Assembly: GCA_934196075.1 (NCBI GenBank)
Contig: CAKPVW010000051.1
Span: 1 to 12,152 of the forward strand
Origin: an uncultured Anaerovibrio sp.
Lineage (GTDB): Bacteria > Bacillota > Negativicutes > Selenomonadales > Selenomonadaceae
Length of the DNA: 12,152 nt
Reading direction: 5' to 3'
Part shown: positions 1-7,134 of the stretch, piece by piece
Layout of the letters: each line of letters starts with the position of its first letter
How positions within the stretch are numbered: the stretch's first letter is position 1
Notes under the pieces: model-generated
What the model was told of the DNA's origin: nothing
What the model saw: only the letters and a program-made list of their open reading frames with translations
Database searches by the model: none
Translations under genes and position numbers: made by a program

Positions 1-352
1 TTCAAGCCGTAAGGCGCAGAAGGAATTTAGCATCCGCTAGGCTCAGTTAGGAGCGGGAGCGGGTTTTCGTGGGTACTGCCTCAGCTGTGACGATTTAGAG
101 TAGAAAAAACACGGTGATTCGTCAACAGCCGGAGGGGCATGACACTTTTGCGGCAGGAGGCTTCCTGCTTTTGCGAAGCAAAAGTGAGCCCGGTGACACT
201 CTCTACCATTCCGGTTTCTGTGAGTTGGCTCAGCGACAAGCGGTATATCTGCGTAAAGATAAACTATCAGGTAGGGTCATTTAGCCGACAGAGCAAAAGT
301 CGTTATGACCGCAGGCTGTATCTCGAAAAAACTGAGGTGTATAGCCCTGCAA
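1..352 (+). ncRNA. Large structured RNA of unassigned family, 5' end outside window
   Basis: No plausible protein is encoded here; the only long frame has no ribosome binding site and a low-complexity, protein-unlike translation. Instead consecutive paired elements cover the stretch: GCC 6-8/GGC 13-15 closed by a GTAA tetraloop; 32-38/58-64 enclosing 41-44/51-54; 77-82/132-139 continuing into 84-93/119-129; 143-151/178-186 enclosing 153-158/163-168; 221-224/229-232; 275-280/305-310 enclosing 286-289/299-302; and 311-320/340-350 enclosing 322-324/334-336. Two pairs are G-T (33/63 and 318/342). These pair as G-U in a + transcript but become A-C mismatches on the other strand, so the RNA is probably read left to right. 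I looked for the hallmarks of RNase P RNA, tmRNA, SRP RNA, 6S RNA, group II intron domain V and cobalamin riboswitches and saw none. Orphan families of ornate Firmicute RNAs (raiA, ROOL and similar) remain possible. No U-rich terminator follows 350, so the 3' end is approximate. Confidence 0.62.
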
Positions 353-359
353 ATCAGAA

Positions 360-1184
360 TTATGCAATATCAGGACTGGCGCATTTAGCTGCCACATATT
401 TCTGCAATCTCTCCACACCATGACGCAGCATCTCACTATCTGGCAAATTAGCAATAATCGCCTCAATATATCCTTTATCCCGAATCCTTTGCAAAGTCCA
501 AGCATAGTTCACATCATATACCCACATCAACCGCACTAGCTTTCTATCCTCATTAGTGCGAATCATGGTATAATCCACCTGCTCACCTCTCACAAATTTC
601 TCCAAAAATCCAGGGGCAAATACCCCCATCTCCCCAGTAGCATCCCCATTAGGCCCTTTCATAAATTTGCGAATAGCCGCAGACTGCCCCTCTGCCTCAG
701 GATTAGCCGTAAGATAGGGAGCCAACACTCGAAAAATATCCAGCTTATCTGCATCCCGAATGATTTTGGCAAAGAGCAAATGCCTTTTATCCGGTGCTGG
801 AGCAATTTCCTTTTTGTTATGATTCTGAATGGCAAAAAGCACCAAATCCTTTTCCGCCTGCCCTAGCAAATCATAAAAAGGCAGCTCCTGAATCACCTTT
901 ACCCCCAAATCAGCATGATCCTCAGATTTGGCATCCACAAAGGTCTTATATAACTGCCACTGACGGAACCTGCCCACATCATGCAGCAGTCCAATCAGCT
1001 CTGCCAAATCCACATCATGAGGAGACAATCGCAAATGCAGGGCCAACTGTCTGGCATTGGCCGTAACATAACCAGTATGTTTTTCCTTCATTTGAATGCC
1101 AAACATAATATCCTTATCCTCACAGTAAAAAGACTTCATATATGCTTCCATCCACTGATGGGCTGTGTGTAAAACTTCTTTCAT
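360..1184 (-). CDS. HD-domain phosphohydrolase
   Basis: A soluble metal-dependent phosphohydrolase of the HD superfamily, 274 residues; the substrate cannot be read from sequence, though nucleotides or related phosphate esters are usual for the superfamily. Metal ligands are visible in order: H36 (in KEKHTGYV), the signature H68-D69 in LLHDVGRFRQ, H90, H122 (IQNHN) and D144/D146 (IRDADKLD). There is no signal peptide or membrane segment. The start is taken as the ATG at 1184, because AGGAGG lies about 8 bases upstream; the GTG two codons earlier sits too close to that site. It is a single gene, transcribed away from the oxidoreductase and converging on the structured RNA, with its stop codon only some 10 bases from the last RNA hairpin. 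No terminator is seen after the stop. The fold assignment is firm; the biological role is unknown. Confidence 0.85.
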   Translation of the reverse strand: MKEVLHTAHQWMEAYMKSFYCEDKDIMFGIQMKEKHTGYVTANARQLALHLRLSPHDVDLAELIGLLHDVGRFRQWQLYKTFVDAKSEDHADLGVKVIQELPFYDLLGQAEKDLVLFAIQNHNKKEIAPAPDKRHLLFAKIIRDADKLDIFRVLAPYLTANPEAEGQSAAIRKFMKGPNGDATGEMGVFAPGFLEKFVRGEQVDYTMIRTNEDRKLVRLMWVYDVNYAWTLQRIRDKGYIEAIIANLPDSEMLRHGVERLQKYVAAKCASPDIA

Positions 1185-1227
1185 AATCACTACCTCCTAA
1201 TTAAAAATTCTAACAGAAAAATACTCA

Positions 1228-1257
1228 TAGTCAATGACCAATAGTTTATTGTATAAT
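1228..1257 (+). promoter_or_regulatory. Probable sigma-70 promoter of the oxidoreductase gene
   Basis: A perfect TATAAT lies at 1252-1257, with a weak TAGTCA at 1228-1233 as the -35 (18-base spacer). It is about 48 bases before the start codon at 1305. The -10 is convincing; the -35 is not. Confidence 0.45.
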
Positions 1258-1304
1258 ATAATTAGGATTTTATTCGGCACAATCTAACGTAAAGGATGAT
1301 AGAT

Positions 1305-2306
1305 ATGAAACTAGGCATTGTTGGTTCCGGTGGCATTGTCAAGGATGTATTAATATCCCTCAAGCCTATTAATACCGTAGAGATACAGGCTATATGGGTA
1401 CGTCCTCACAGTGAGGCCAAAGGACAGGCTTTGGCACAGGAAAATAATATCCCTCAATTATATACTGATTATGAAGCCTTTCTTGAACAGGCAGATATAG
1501 ACACAGCATATATTGGCCTGATAAACAGTGCTCATTATGAGTACGCCAAAAAGGCCTTGCTGGCTGGCCATAATGTTATTGTAGAAAAGCCCTTTGGCTC
1601 TAATCTTAAAGAGGTGCAGGAGCTGGTTCAGCTAGCCAAGGAAAAGAACCTGTTTCTTTGGGAGGCTGTTTCCCTGCTTCATATGCCAAATTTCCGCAAG
1701 TTGCAGGAGCTGCTGCCAAAACTTGGCCCTATCCGCATGGTACAAGCCAATTACTCCCAGTATTCCAGCCGCTATGACAAATATCTGGAGGGTACAGTGC
1801 TGCCAGCCTTTGATCCCCAGCTTTCCGGCGGAGCTTTGTACGATATAAATATTTATAATCTGAATTTGATTATTGGCCTCTTTGGTGCCCCCAATAGCCT
1901 TATTTATCAGGCTCACAAGGGCTTTAACGGCATTGATACCTCTGGGGTAGTGCTAATGAGCTATCCTGAATTTCAGGCTCTGGCCATTGGAGCCAAGGAC
2001 TCAGGTAGCCCTAGCACCTGTCTTATTCAGGGAGAAAAGGGTTGGCTAAAGGTGGAAACCGCTCCCAATCAGTTGGAAAAAATCACCTGCCAAATTCGTG
2101 GAGAGGACAACATTCAAGAATATGCCTTAAACCAATATTCTCATCGTCTTAGTCACGAATTTGCAGCTTTTGCCGCCATGCTGGCTAATAGGGATTTTGC
2201 CGCTAGGGATTTGTATCTAAATATTTCTCTACAGGTGGCAGAAGCCGCGGAAAAAGCCCGTAAACAAGCCGGAATCAGCTTCCCTGCTGACCAGCATCCC
2301 CACTAA
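1305..2306 (+). CDS. Gfo/Idh/MocA family NAD(P)-dependent oxidoreductase
   Basis: A 333-residue cytoplasmic dehydrogenase of the Gfo/Idh/MocA family, which typically oxidises or reduces sugars, inositols or cyclic diols with NAD(P). The N-terminal Rossmann fold shows the dinucleotide-binding start KLGIVGSGGIVKD (residues 2-14) and the family's EKPFG motif at 94-98, whose lysine is catalytic in characterised members. The C-terminal substrate domain has GGALYDINIYNLN near 175-187; D180 is kept, and the position that is often histidine four residues later is Y184, so the substrate preference may differ from classic members. ATG 1305 is preferred over ATG 1296 because the ribosome binding site AAAGGA (1291-1296) overlaps the earlier ATG. 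The flagellin gene follows 47 bases later without an evident terminator, so co-transcription is possible; I see no functional reason for the pairing. The exact substrate is unknown. Confidence 0.88.
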   Translation: MKLGIVGSGGIVKDVLISLKPINTVEIQAIWVRPHSEAKGQALAQENNIPQLYTDYEAFLEQADIDTAYIGLINSAHYEYAKKALLAGHNVIVEKPFGSNLKEVQELVQLAKEKNLFLWEAVSLLHMPNFRKLQELLPKLGPIRMVQANYSQYSSRYDKYLEGTVLPAFDPQLSGGALYDINIYNLNLIIGLFGAPNSLIYQAHKGFNGIDTSGVVLMSYPEFQALAIGAKDSGSPSTCLIQGEKGWLKVETAPNQLEKITCQIRGEDNIQEYALNQYSHRLSHEFAAFAAMLANRDFAARDLYLNISLQVAEAAEKARKQAGISFPADQHPH

Positions 2307-2353
2307 CTAAGAGATGAATTTACTAAAATGACCTACCAAAGGAGGCCATTATC

Positions 2354-3733
2354 GTGTCCATGCATATTAAAAACAATATGGATTCCCTGCGAATCCAAAA
2401 TATTCTTACTGCCAATACCAAAAAGACTCAATCCCAGCTAGGAAAAATAGCCTCTGGCTTAAAAATCAACGGGGCCGCAGATGATGCCTCTGGCTATGCT
2501 ATTTCCGAGGGGATGCGGGTACAGATTCGTGCTCTGTCCCAGGCGGAGCAAAATGCCCAAAACGGCACCAGTATGATGAAGGTGGCAGAGGGGGCTGTCA
2601 GCTCTACCGTGGATATTATCCGTACCATGAAGGAAAAGGCCATTGATGCCGCCAATGACACCAATACGGATGCAGACAGGCAGATTATCCAAAAGGAATT
2701 TAATCAGATGATTGACCAGATTGACGATAATGCCCATGTAACCTACAATGGCAAATATCTAATCGATGGCTCCAAAAATCATGCTGTGAAAGCTACAGCC
2801 ACAGTCTTTGCCAATGATTATTTGGAGGAACCTGATCTGCAACATCCTCGTAAACTAATAGATTTCAAGGATGCCCAAGGAGAATCCCTGAATATCCAGG
2901 AATCCGACAATATTACCATTTCTCTAGTACAGGATGGCAAAACCTATACCAAAACCTATCGGGTAGGTGATCGTACCCTTGGAGAGCTTCTCACCGATAT
3001 TCCCGGTGGCTTTCAGGATGACATTGCCATGGATGGCTACAAGGGCGGTCTTTCCTTTATTGATTCTACAGAATATTACGGCTACGATGGCTTTGACAAT
3101 AAAATCAAGCCACCTAGCGGCAAGAAAACCACGGTCATAACAATGGAGGTACAAAATCTAAATGACAAGCCACCTCATGTAGAGGAAGCTGAAGCCGGCT
3201 TACCATTCCAGCTAGGAGGCATTACTTTTTCCATTACCGACCGGGATGGCAAGGTCAAAACCTCAGCCAATGCCAAGCTGAATTAATTCCATGAGGTTCT
3301 GCGGGCTCAGAATGCTTCTGAGGATAATGCCCTGGTGCTTCAGATAGGCAGTAAGGCCAATCAATCCATCAAGGTAGGCCTGACAGATATGCGGGCTCAT
3401 GCTTTGGCTCTCCGGGGCAGTGATGGCTCCTATGTCAGCCTGTCCAATCAAGTTCACGCCAATGCTGCTATTGAGGTACTGGATAATGCCCTATCCAAGG
3501 CCCTGGACCAGCAGACCACCATTGGTGCCATCCAAAGCCGGCTTAGCTATACCATTGACAATATTGTTACCGCCCGTACCAATATCCAGTCAGCAGAATC
3601 CGTAATCCGAGATGCTGATATGGCCAAGGAAATGACCTCCTACACCAAGGAAAATCTCCTTAGCCAAGCAGCCCAATCCATGCTGGCCCAATCCAATCAG
3701 CAAAGCTCCAATGTACTTTCCCTGCTGCAGTAG
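2354..3733 (+). pseudogene. fliC: Flagellin gene interrupted by an in-frame TAA
   Basis: This encodes the flagellar filament subunit, exported by the flagellar type III system and polymerised through its paired N- and C-terminal helices. The first segment (2354-3286, 310 residues) has the conserved N-terminal domain: MSMHIKNNMDSLRI, SGLKINGAADDASGYAISE and QNAQNGTSMMKVAEGA, then a variable middle from about residue 145. A TAA at 3284-3286 stops it. The same frame continues without another stop to 3733 and carries a complete C-terminal domain: GLTDMRAHALAL, ATxIQS-like IQSRLSYTIDN, IRDADMAKEM and LSQAAQSMLAQSNQQ. Joined, the product would be about 459 residues, normal for a Negativicute flagellin; alone, neither half could polymerise. 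GTG 2354 is preferred as start because GGAGG (2341-2345) is 8 bases upstream and it yields the usual MxM beginning; ATG 2360 is the alternative. I see no clear sigma-28 promoter. A recent nonsense mutation or a sequencing/assembly error fits best, since the downstream half shows no decay. Confidence 0.85.
3284..3286 (+). other. In-frame TAA stop inside the flagellin frame
   Basis: The codon sits between AAT (Asn) and TTC (Phe) at the junction of the variable middle and the C-terminal domain. The reading phase is identical before and after, so this is a substitution-type lesion, not a frameshift. TAA is not a known selenocysteine or pyrrolysine codon, so recoding is unlikely. One base change from AAA, CAA, GAA, TAT or TAC would create it. 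Confidence 0.85.
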
Positions 3734-3777
3734 GACAATTTTGCTTGTTAATTACTCATATTCTTATATTACACCCG

Positions 3778-3815
3778 AAAAGGGCCTACTCCACAAAATG
3801 GAGCAGGCCCTTTAT
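3778..3815. terminator. Two-way intrinsic terminator between flagellin and PTS operon
   Basis: The 9-bp outer stem (3779-3787 with 3805-3813) and 5-bp inner stem (3789-3793 with 3799-3803) are separated by one mismatch and closed by a CAAAA loop. On the + strand the stem ends in TTT followed by ATTTATT; on the minus strand it is followed by TTTT. It can therefore end both the flagellin and the IID transcripts, which converge here. Confidence 0.8.
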
Positions 3816-3861
3816 TTATTCAGGTTTTAGTGAGATTGAATTTATCCGCTAATGCTGTAGA

Positions 3862-4776
3862 TTAGAGGAGACCAATGAGATGGCCTACAATACCTACGGC
3901 AAACAGAGCGATGATGATGATGATTGGGGATACGCCCTTCTTCAGCAGCCACATGCACAGGAGAGTCAGCAGCAGTGGAGTCAAACCTGGAATCAAAGCA
4001 TCCAAGTTATTCTGCAGGGTAGTAACCTTGATTGGCTCCAAGGACATACCGGAAGCAACCTGCTGGAAGGCCATCTTGATGCCTTCGCCGCCTGCAGGCA
4101 GCTGATCCCACTCAATATAGGCACCCTTGGAAAGCTGAATGCTGGAAACCACAGGGGCAAATTTAATGCTAACCCACCGTTGAACCAAAGCACCCAAGAC
4201 AAACATACCCAAGATAGAAGCACCACGGGTAATATTCTCCAAGAGCTTGCCAGACATATTCTCAGTAATCTGGCCACCAACTTTGTAACCGAACTCCTGA
4301 GTGTACCACAGGAAGCCCAAACGAATTATGTTCCACAGAAGGAAGAACAGAATAGGGCCAAGCATATTGCCATCCATAGCAATAGATGCACACATTGCAC
4401 CCAGAATAGGACGGAGTGTGAACCAGAATACAGGGTCACCGATACCAGCCAGAGGTCCCATCATACCAACCTTAACGCCCTGAATAGCAGCATCATCTAC
4501 AGGAGCACCATTAGCTCTCTCCTGCTCCAAGGCCAGGTTTACACCGATAATAGGGGCAGCAACATATGGATGAGTGTTAAAGAACTCCATATGACGCTTC
4601 AATGCAGCAATCTGCTCAGTCTTTTCCTTGTACAGCTTCTTGATAGCTGGAATCATCAAAAAGGCATAACCGCCGTTCTGCATACGCTCATAGTTCCAGG
4701 ATGCCTGTAAAAACTGGGAACGCAGGCAAACCTTCAAACGATCAGACTTACTTAAAGTATTCTTATTATCTGCCAT
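3862..4776 (-). CDS. manZ: PTS mannose-family transporter subunit IID
   Basis: Subunit IID of a mannose-family phosphotransferase permease (304 residues), a membrane protein that forms the sugar-translocating complex with IIC. Family features are the N-terminal amphipathic stretch with QASWNYERMQNGGYAF (about 24-39), FFNTHP at 65-70, the highly conserved GPLAGIGDPVFWFTLRP at 107-123, hydrophobic segments around 125-165 and 195-210, and a C-terminal membrane hairpin split by KKGVSP. The length is normal for IID. The start is the ATG at 4776, four codons inside the longest frame, because GTGGTGA lies just upstream. It follows the IIC stop by 19 bases, so it is in the same operon and probably translationally coupled. 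It is the last gene before the two-way terminator. Sugar specificity cannot be read directly: mannose is favoured by the facing manA gene, but glucose, fructose, sorbose or amino sugars are possible in this family. Confidence 0.93.
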   Translation of the reverse strand: MADNKNTLSKSDRLKVCLRSQFLQASWNYERMQNGGYAFLMIPAIKKLYKEKTEQIAALKRHMEFFNTHPYVAAPIIGVNLALEQERANGAPVDDAAIQGVKVGMMGPLAGIGDPVFWFTLRPILGAMCASIAMDGNMLGPILFFLLWNIIRLGFLWYTQEFGYKVGGQITENMSGKLLENITRGASILGMFVLGALVQRWVSIKFAPVVSSIQLSKGAYIEWDQLPAGGEGIKMAFQQVASGMSLEPIKVTTLQNNLDALIPGLTPLLLTLLCMWLLKKGVSPIIIIIALFAVGIVGHLIGLL

Positions 4777-4795
4777 GTCAATCACCACTTTCTAA

Positions 4796-5599
4796 TCAAT
4801 AATCATCCAAAATATCACCTATAGGATCGTTGGAACCGCCGTTGCCGCCGTTTCCACCGCCACCGCCGTTGTTCAGCAGGTGGAGATAGATGAATACAAT
4901 AGCCATGGCAATAGCGCCAAGGGAAATAAGGGTGATTTCAGTCAAAGCAGCTACGCAGAAGCCCAGGATAAGGAATGCCCAGGTTTCCTTGTTGGCAATC
5001 ATATTGATAACCATGGCATAACCTACAGCAACAACCATGCCGCCGCCGATGGCCATACCAGTGGTGAGCCAATCAGGAATGGACTGCAGACCTGCCTGTA
5101 CAACATCAGCAGGAACAAAGCACAAAGCTACAGCTGGGATGGCAATACGCAAGCCCTGCATGATTACTGCAGCAACCTGCCAGAACTCCATAGCACCGAA
5201 GTTGCCCTTCTCAGCTGCACCATCCATCAAATGTACGATAGGTACAGAAAGAGTACGAACAATCATGGTGGTGAACAAACCAGCAACTGCCAGAGGAATT
5301 GCAATACCAATAGCGGTAGGTACACCGGCAACACCCTGGCCGCCCTGTACCAAAATAATAGCAGATGCTACAGAAGCAAAAGCAGCATCAGGTGCTACAG
5401 CGGCACCAATGTTAGCCCAGCCCAGAGCAATCATCTGCAAAGTACCACCCAGAATAATACATGGAACTGGGTCGCCAGCTACAATACCAACCAGTGTGCA
5501 GGCCAGTATTGGCTGATGGAATTCAAACTGATCAAGTACGCTCTCCATACCAGCTAGGAGCGCTACTATTATAATACCAATTATGGTAAAAGTACCCAT
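4796..5599 (-). CDS. manY: PTS mannose-family transporter subunit IIC
   Basis: Subunit IIC (267 residues), the membrane channel component that binds the sugar and pairs with IID. The protein is almost wholly hydrophobic, with segments starting at the N-terminus (FTIIGIIIVALLAGMESVLD), a family-typical core around LVGIVAGDPVPCIILGGTLQMIALGW (about 36-61, discontinuous here from 20 residues) and AVAPDAAFASVASAI. The ATG at 5599 has GGAGG 8 bases upstream. It starts 49 bases after the IIAB stop, with no terminator between. The odd part is the C-terminus: after the last membrane helix comes a run of glycines and asparagines (about 246-255) and an acidic end, DPIGDILDDY. Such a glycine-rich tail is a flexible extension past the membrane domain; in some IIC proteins of this clade similar tails may occur, but I cannot check how widely. 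Confidence 0.92.
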   Translation of the reverse strand: MGTFTIIGIIIVALLAGMESVLDQFEFHQPILACTLVGIVAGDPVPCIILGGTLQMIALGWANIGAAVAPDAAFASVASAIILVQGGQGVAGVPTAIGIAIPLAVAGLFTTMIVRTLSVPIVHLMDGAAEKGNFGAMEFWQVAAVIMQGLRIAIPAVALCFVPADVVQAGLQSIPDWLTTGMAIGGGMVVAVGYAMVINMIANKETWAFLILGFCVAALTEITLISLGAIAMAIVFIYLHLLNNGGGGGNGGNGGSNDPIGDILDDY

Positions 5600-5648
5600 A
5601 ATATAACCTCCAAATCAATATTTAGATAATCCTGTTAATAAGTAAATA

Positions 5649-6635
5649 TTATTTCAATTCGGATTCTGCCTTCTGCAGCAGAGCATCAAGATTATCCTGG
5701 CCATCAGCTGGAACCTTGCGCACATCAAACTTGATGCCCAGCTGCTTCAGCTCCTTAAAGGTAGCTACATCTTCCTTGCCCATGGAAATAACCTTGTTTA
5801 CCAGTACCTTGCCCACAGAATGAGCCATGGAACCGATATTCAGAGTCTTGATATTGACACCGCCCTTGATAACGGTCAGAGCATCCTCTGGATTCTCGAA
5901 AAGAAGCATCGCCTTGGTCGCACCAAAACGTGGATCCTTCTCCACCTCAATAAGCTTCTTCAAAGGAATTACATGAGCCTTTACTCCTGGAGGCGCTGCC
6001 TTGGTAATCAAACCCTTACGCAGTTCATCCTTAGATACAGCGTCAGATACAACGATAATACGATCTGGCTTAACGCTCTTGGTCCAAGCAGTTGCTACCT
6101 GACCATGAAGCAGACGGGAATCTACGCGAGCCAGTACATATTTAATATGACCGTCTCCCAGAACAGTTCCCGGTGGAATTGCCCCTGCAGGTGCAGCAGC
6201 AGTAGCAGCAGCCTGTACAGGTGCTGGCTCCAGAGACTCAGGCATTACGCTAACAGCCTCTCTAGATGGAGCAATAATGTTCTTGGCAATCTCGTGAGCT
6301 GGCATATTCTCGTCACCCATACGCTCACCCAAAGCACCAATCAGCATTGGCAGGCTCAGGCCTGTTACAATTGCCCACTTGTCCTCATGCCCCTTCAGTA
6401 CGGCACTGGACTGATTGAAAGGAGTACCGCCCAGTAAATCTACTAGGAACAGAACCTCCTCCTTGTTGGAAAGAGTGTCTACAGCAGCTTCCAGCTTGGC
6501 ACGGAAACTATCTGGGCCATCCTCTGGCAACAGAGTTACTGCAACCAGATCCTCCTGAGGTCCAAAAACCATGCCGGCGGACTGCTTTACACCCTCTGCC
6601 AGCCCACCATGGCTGGCCAAAATTATCCCTGTCAT
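5649..6635 (-). CDS. manX: PTS mannose-family IIAB fusion protein
   Basis: The cytoplasmic phosphotransfer protein of the permease (328 residues): HPr passes phosphate to the IIA histidine, then to the IIB histidine, then to the sugar carried by IIC/IID. The IIA domain (about 1-130) has the active H9 in IILASHGGLAEG and the conserved DLLGGTPFNQSS loop at 66-77. An alanine/proline-rich linker (about 132-158) leads to the IIB domain (about 164-328), where H177 in ARVDSRLLHGQVATAW is the phosphorylation site. The domain order and length match the E. coli ManX type of fusion. The start is the ATG at 6635, preceded by GGGGGAGG at normal spacing; the longer frame reaching 6728 lies in untranslated leader. 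It is the first gene of the IIAB-IIC-IID operon. There is no LevR- or ManR-type regulator in the window. Confidence 0.94.
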   Translation of the reverse strand: MTGIILASHGGLAEGVKQSAGMVFGPQEDLVAVTLLPEDGPDSFRAKLEAAVDTLSNKEEVLFLVDLLGGTPFNQSSAVLKGHEDKWAIVTGLSLPMLIGALGERMGDENMPAHEIAKNIIAPSREAVSVMPESLEPAPVQAAATAAAPAGAIPPGTVLGDGHIKYVLARVDSRLLHGQVATAWTKSVKPDRIIVVSDAVSKDELRKGLITKAAPPGVKAHVIPLKKLIEVEKDPRFGATKAMLLFENPEDALTVIKGGVNIKTLNIGSMAHSVGKVLVNKVISMGKEDVATFKELKQLGIKFDVRKVPADGQDNLDALLQKAESELK

Positions 6636-6733
6636 ATTTGTCCTCCCCCTCTGACAGAAAATACTACGATATTCCCATTCTTTACACCGATACCTAGGGT
6701 GATACCATTGCAAAAAAATAAGAATCAATTGCA

Positions 6734-6747
6734 GTTGTTTTCACAAC
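6734..6747 (-). promoter_or_regulatory. Small GAAA-loop hairpin at the 5' end of the PTS message
   Basis: On the minus strand the bases read GTTGT, GAAA, ACAAC: a perfect 5-bp stem with a GNRA tetraloop. It starts only one or two bases after the predicted transcription start of the operon, where a hairpin can protect an mRNA 5' end. The role is inferred. Confidence 0.35.
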
Positions 6748-6755
6748 CATGACTC

Positions 6756-6784
6756 ATTATAGCATAATTTTCATATTTCATAAA
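6756..6784 (-). promoter_or_regulatory. Extended -10 promoter of the PTS operon
   Basis: Read on the minus strand, TGCTATAAT ends at 6756: a perfect -10 (6756-6761) with the TGn extension. The -35 position (6779-6784, TTTATG) is poor, as is common with extended -10 promoters. It gives a leader of roughly 110 bases before the IIAB start. Confidence 0.6.
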
Positions 6785-7045
6785 CATTTATTATGAGAAA
6801 TTTACTATTTTATATATTTAGCATTTGTTCATTTGTGTGAATTTTACTTAGTCACATATATACTTCCCATTTATTTCAATTAGGTAATAACATTTTTTCA
6901 AAATATCTGCTTATTTTTCTGCGCATTTGACAATTTGATAATTTTTCTCAATTTAATATTTGAACATTTCTGTGCTCGCAAACAACAATATATTTCAAAT
7001 TGTTTCTGCAACAACGCAAAACACTTACACATTTTAATTATGACT

Positions 7046-7074
7046 TTGACAAAAAGTTATAATTTTTTTATAAT
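7046..7074 (+). promoter_or_regulatory. Consensus sigma-70 promoter of manA
   Basis: TTGACA at 7046-7051 and TATAAT at 7069-7074 are both perfect matches, separated by the ideal 17 bases. The start of transcription would be near 7081, about 55 bases before the manA ATG. Strong basal expression is expected unless a repressor acts here. Confidence 0.85.
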
Positions 7075-7134
7075 AAAACTATACTTTTATTTATTTTCAT
7101 CTACAAACAACCAAGTAAAGAAAGGACGTATTTT

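Larger units (their letters stand above)
6636..7134. other. A+T-rich divergent regulatory region between PTS operon and manA
   Basis: About 500 bases without a credible gene; the one frame crossing the middle on the + strand is a low-complexity translation of A+T-rich DNA that overlaps the manA start. The region holds a promoter for each side. An imperfect inverted repeat TGTGA (6836-6840) / TCACA (6852-6856), centred about 75 bases upstream of the PTS promoter, could be an operator. I found no convincing sigma-54 (-24/-12) signature and no clear catabolite-responsive element, although mannose PTS operons often have one or the other. Its length and base composition exceed what two simple promoters need. 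Confidence 0.6.

Noticed and set aside
1..352. RNase P RNA, tmRNA, group II intron or cobalamin riboswitch
   Set aside because: I looked for the conserved GAGGAAAGUCC core, the tag-peptide frame with tRNA-like end, domain V, and the cobalamin-box and none is present in the visible part.
139..423. 94-codon open frame on the + strand over the structured RNA
   Set aside because: It has no ribosome binding site at proper spacing, its translation looks unlike protein, it runs across the HD gene's 3' end, and the bases are better explained by RNA pairing.
3284..3286. Recoding (selenocysteine or pyrrolysine) at the flagellin stop
   Set aside because: The codon is TAA, not TGA or TAG, and no SECIS-like hairpin is evident after it.
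3880..4710. Long + strand open frame opposite the IID gene
   Set aside because: It is a shadow of the clear IID coding sequence, with no start signal and a composition rich in H, N and Q typical of antisense frames.
4880..5557. Long + strand open frames opposite the IIC gene
   Set aside because: They are antisense shadows of a well-supported membrane protein gene.
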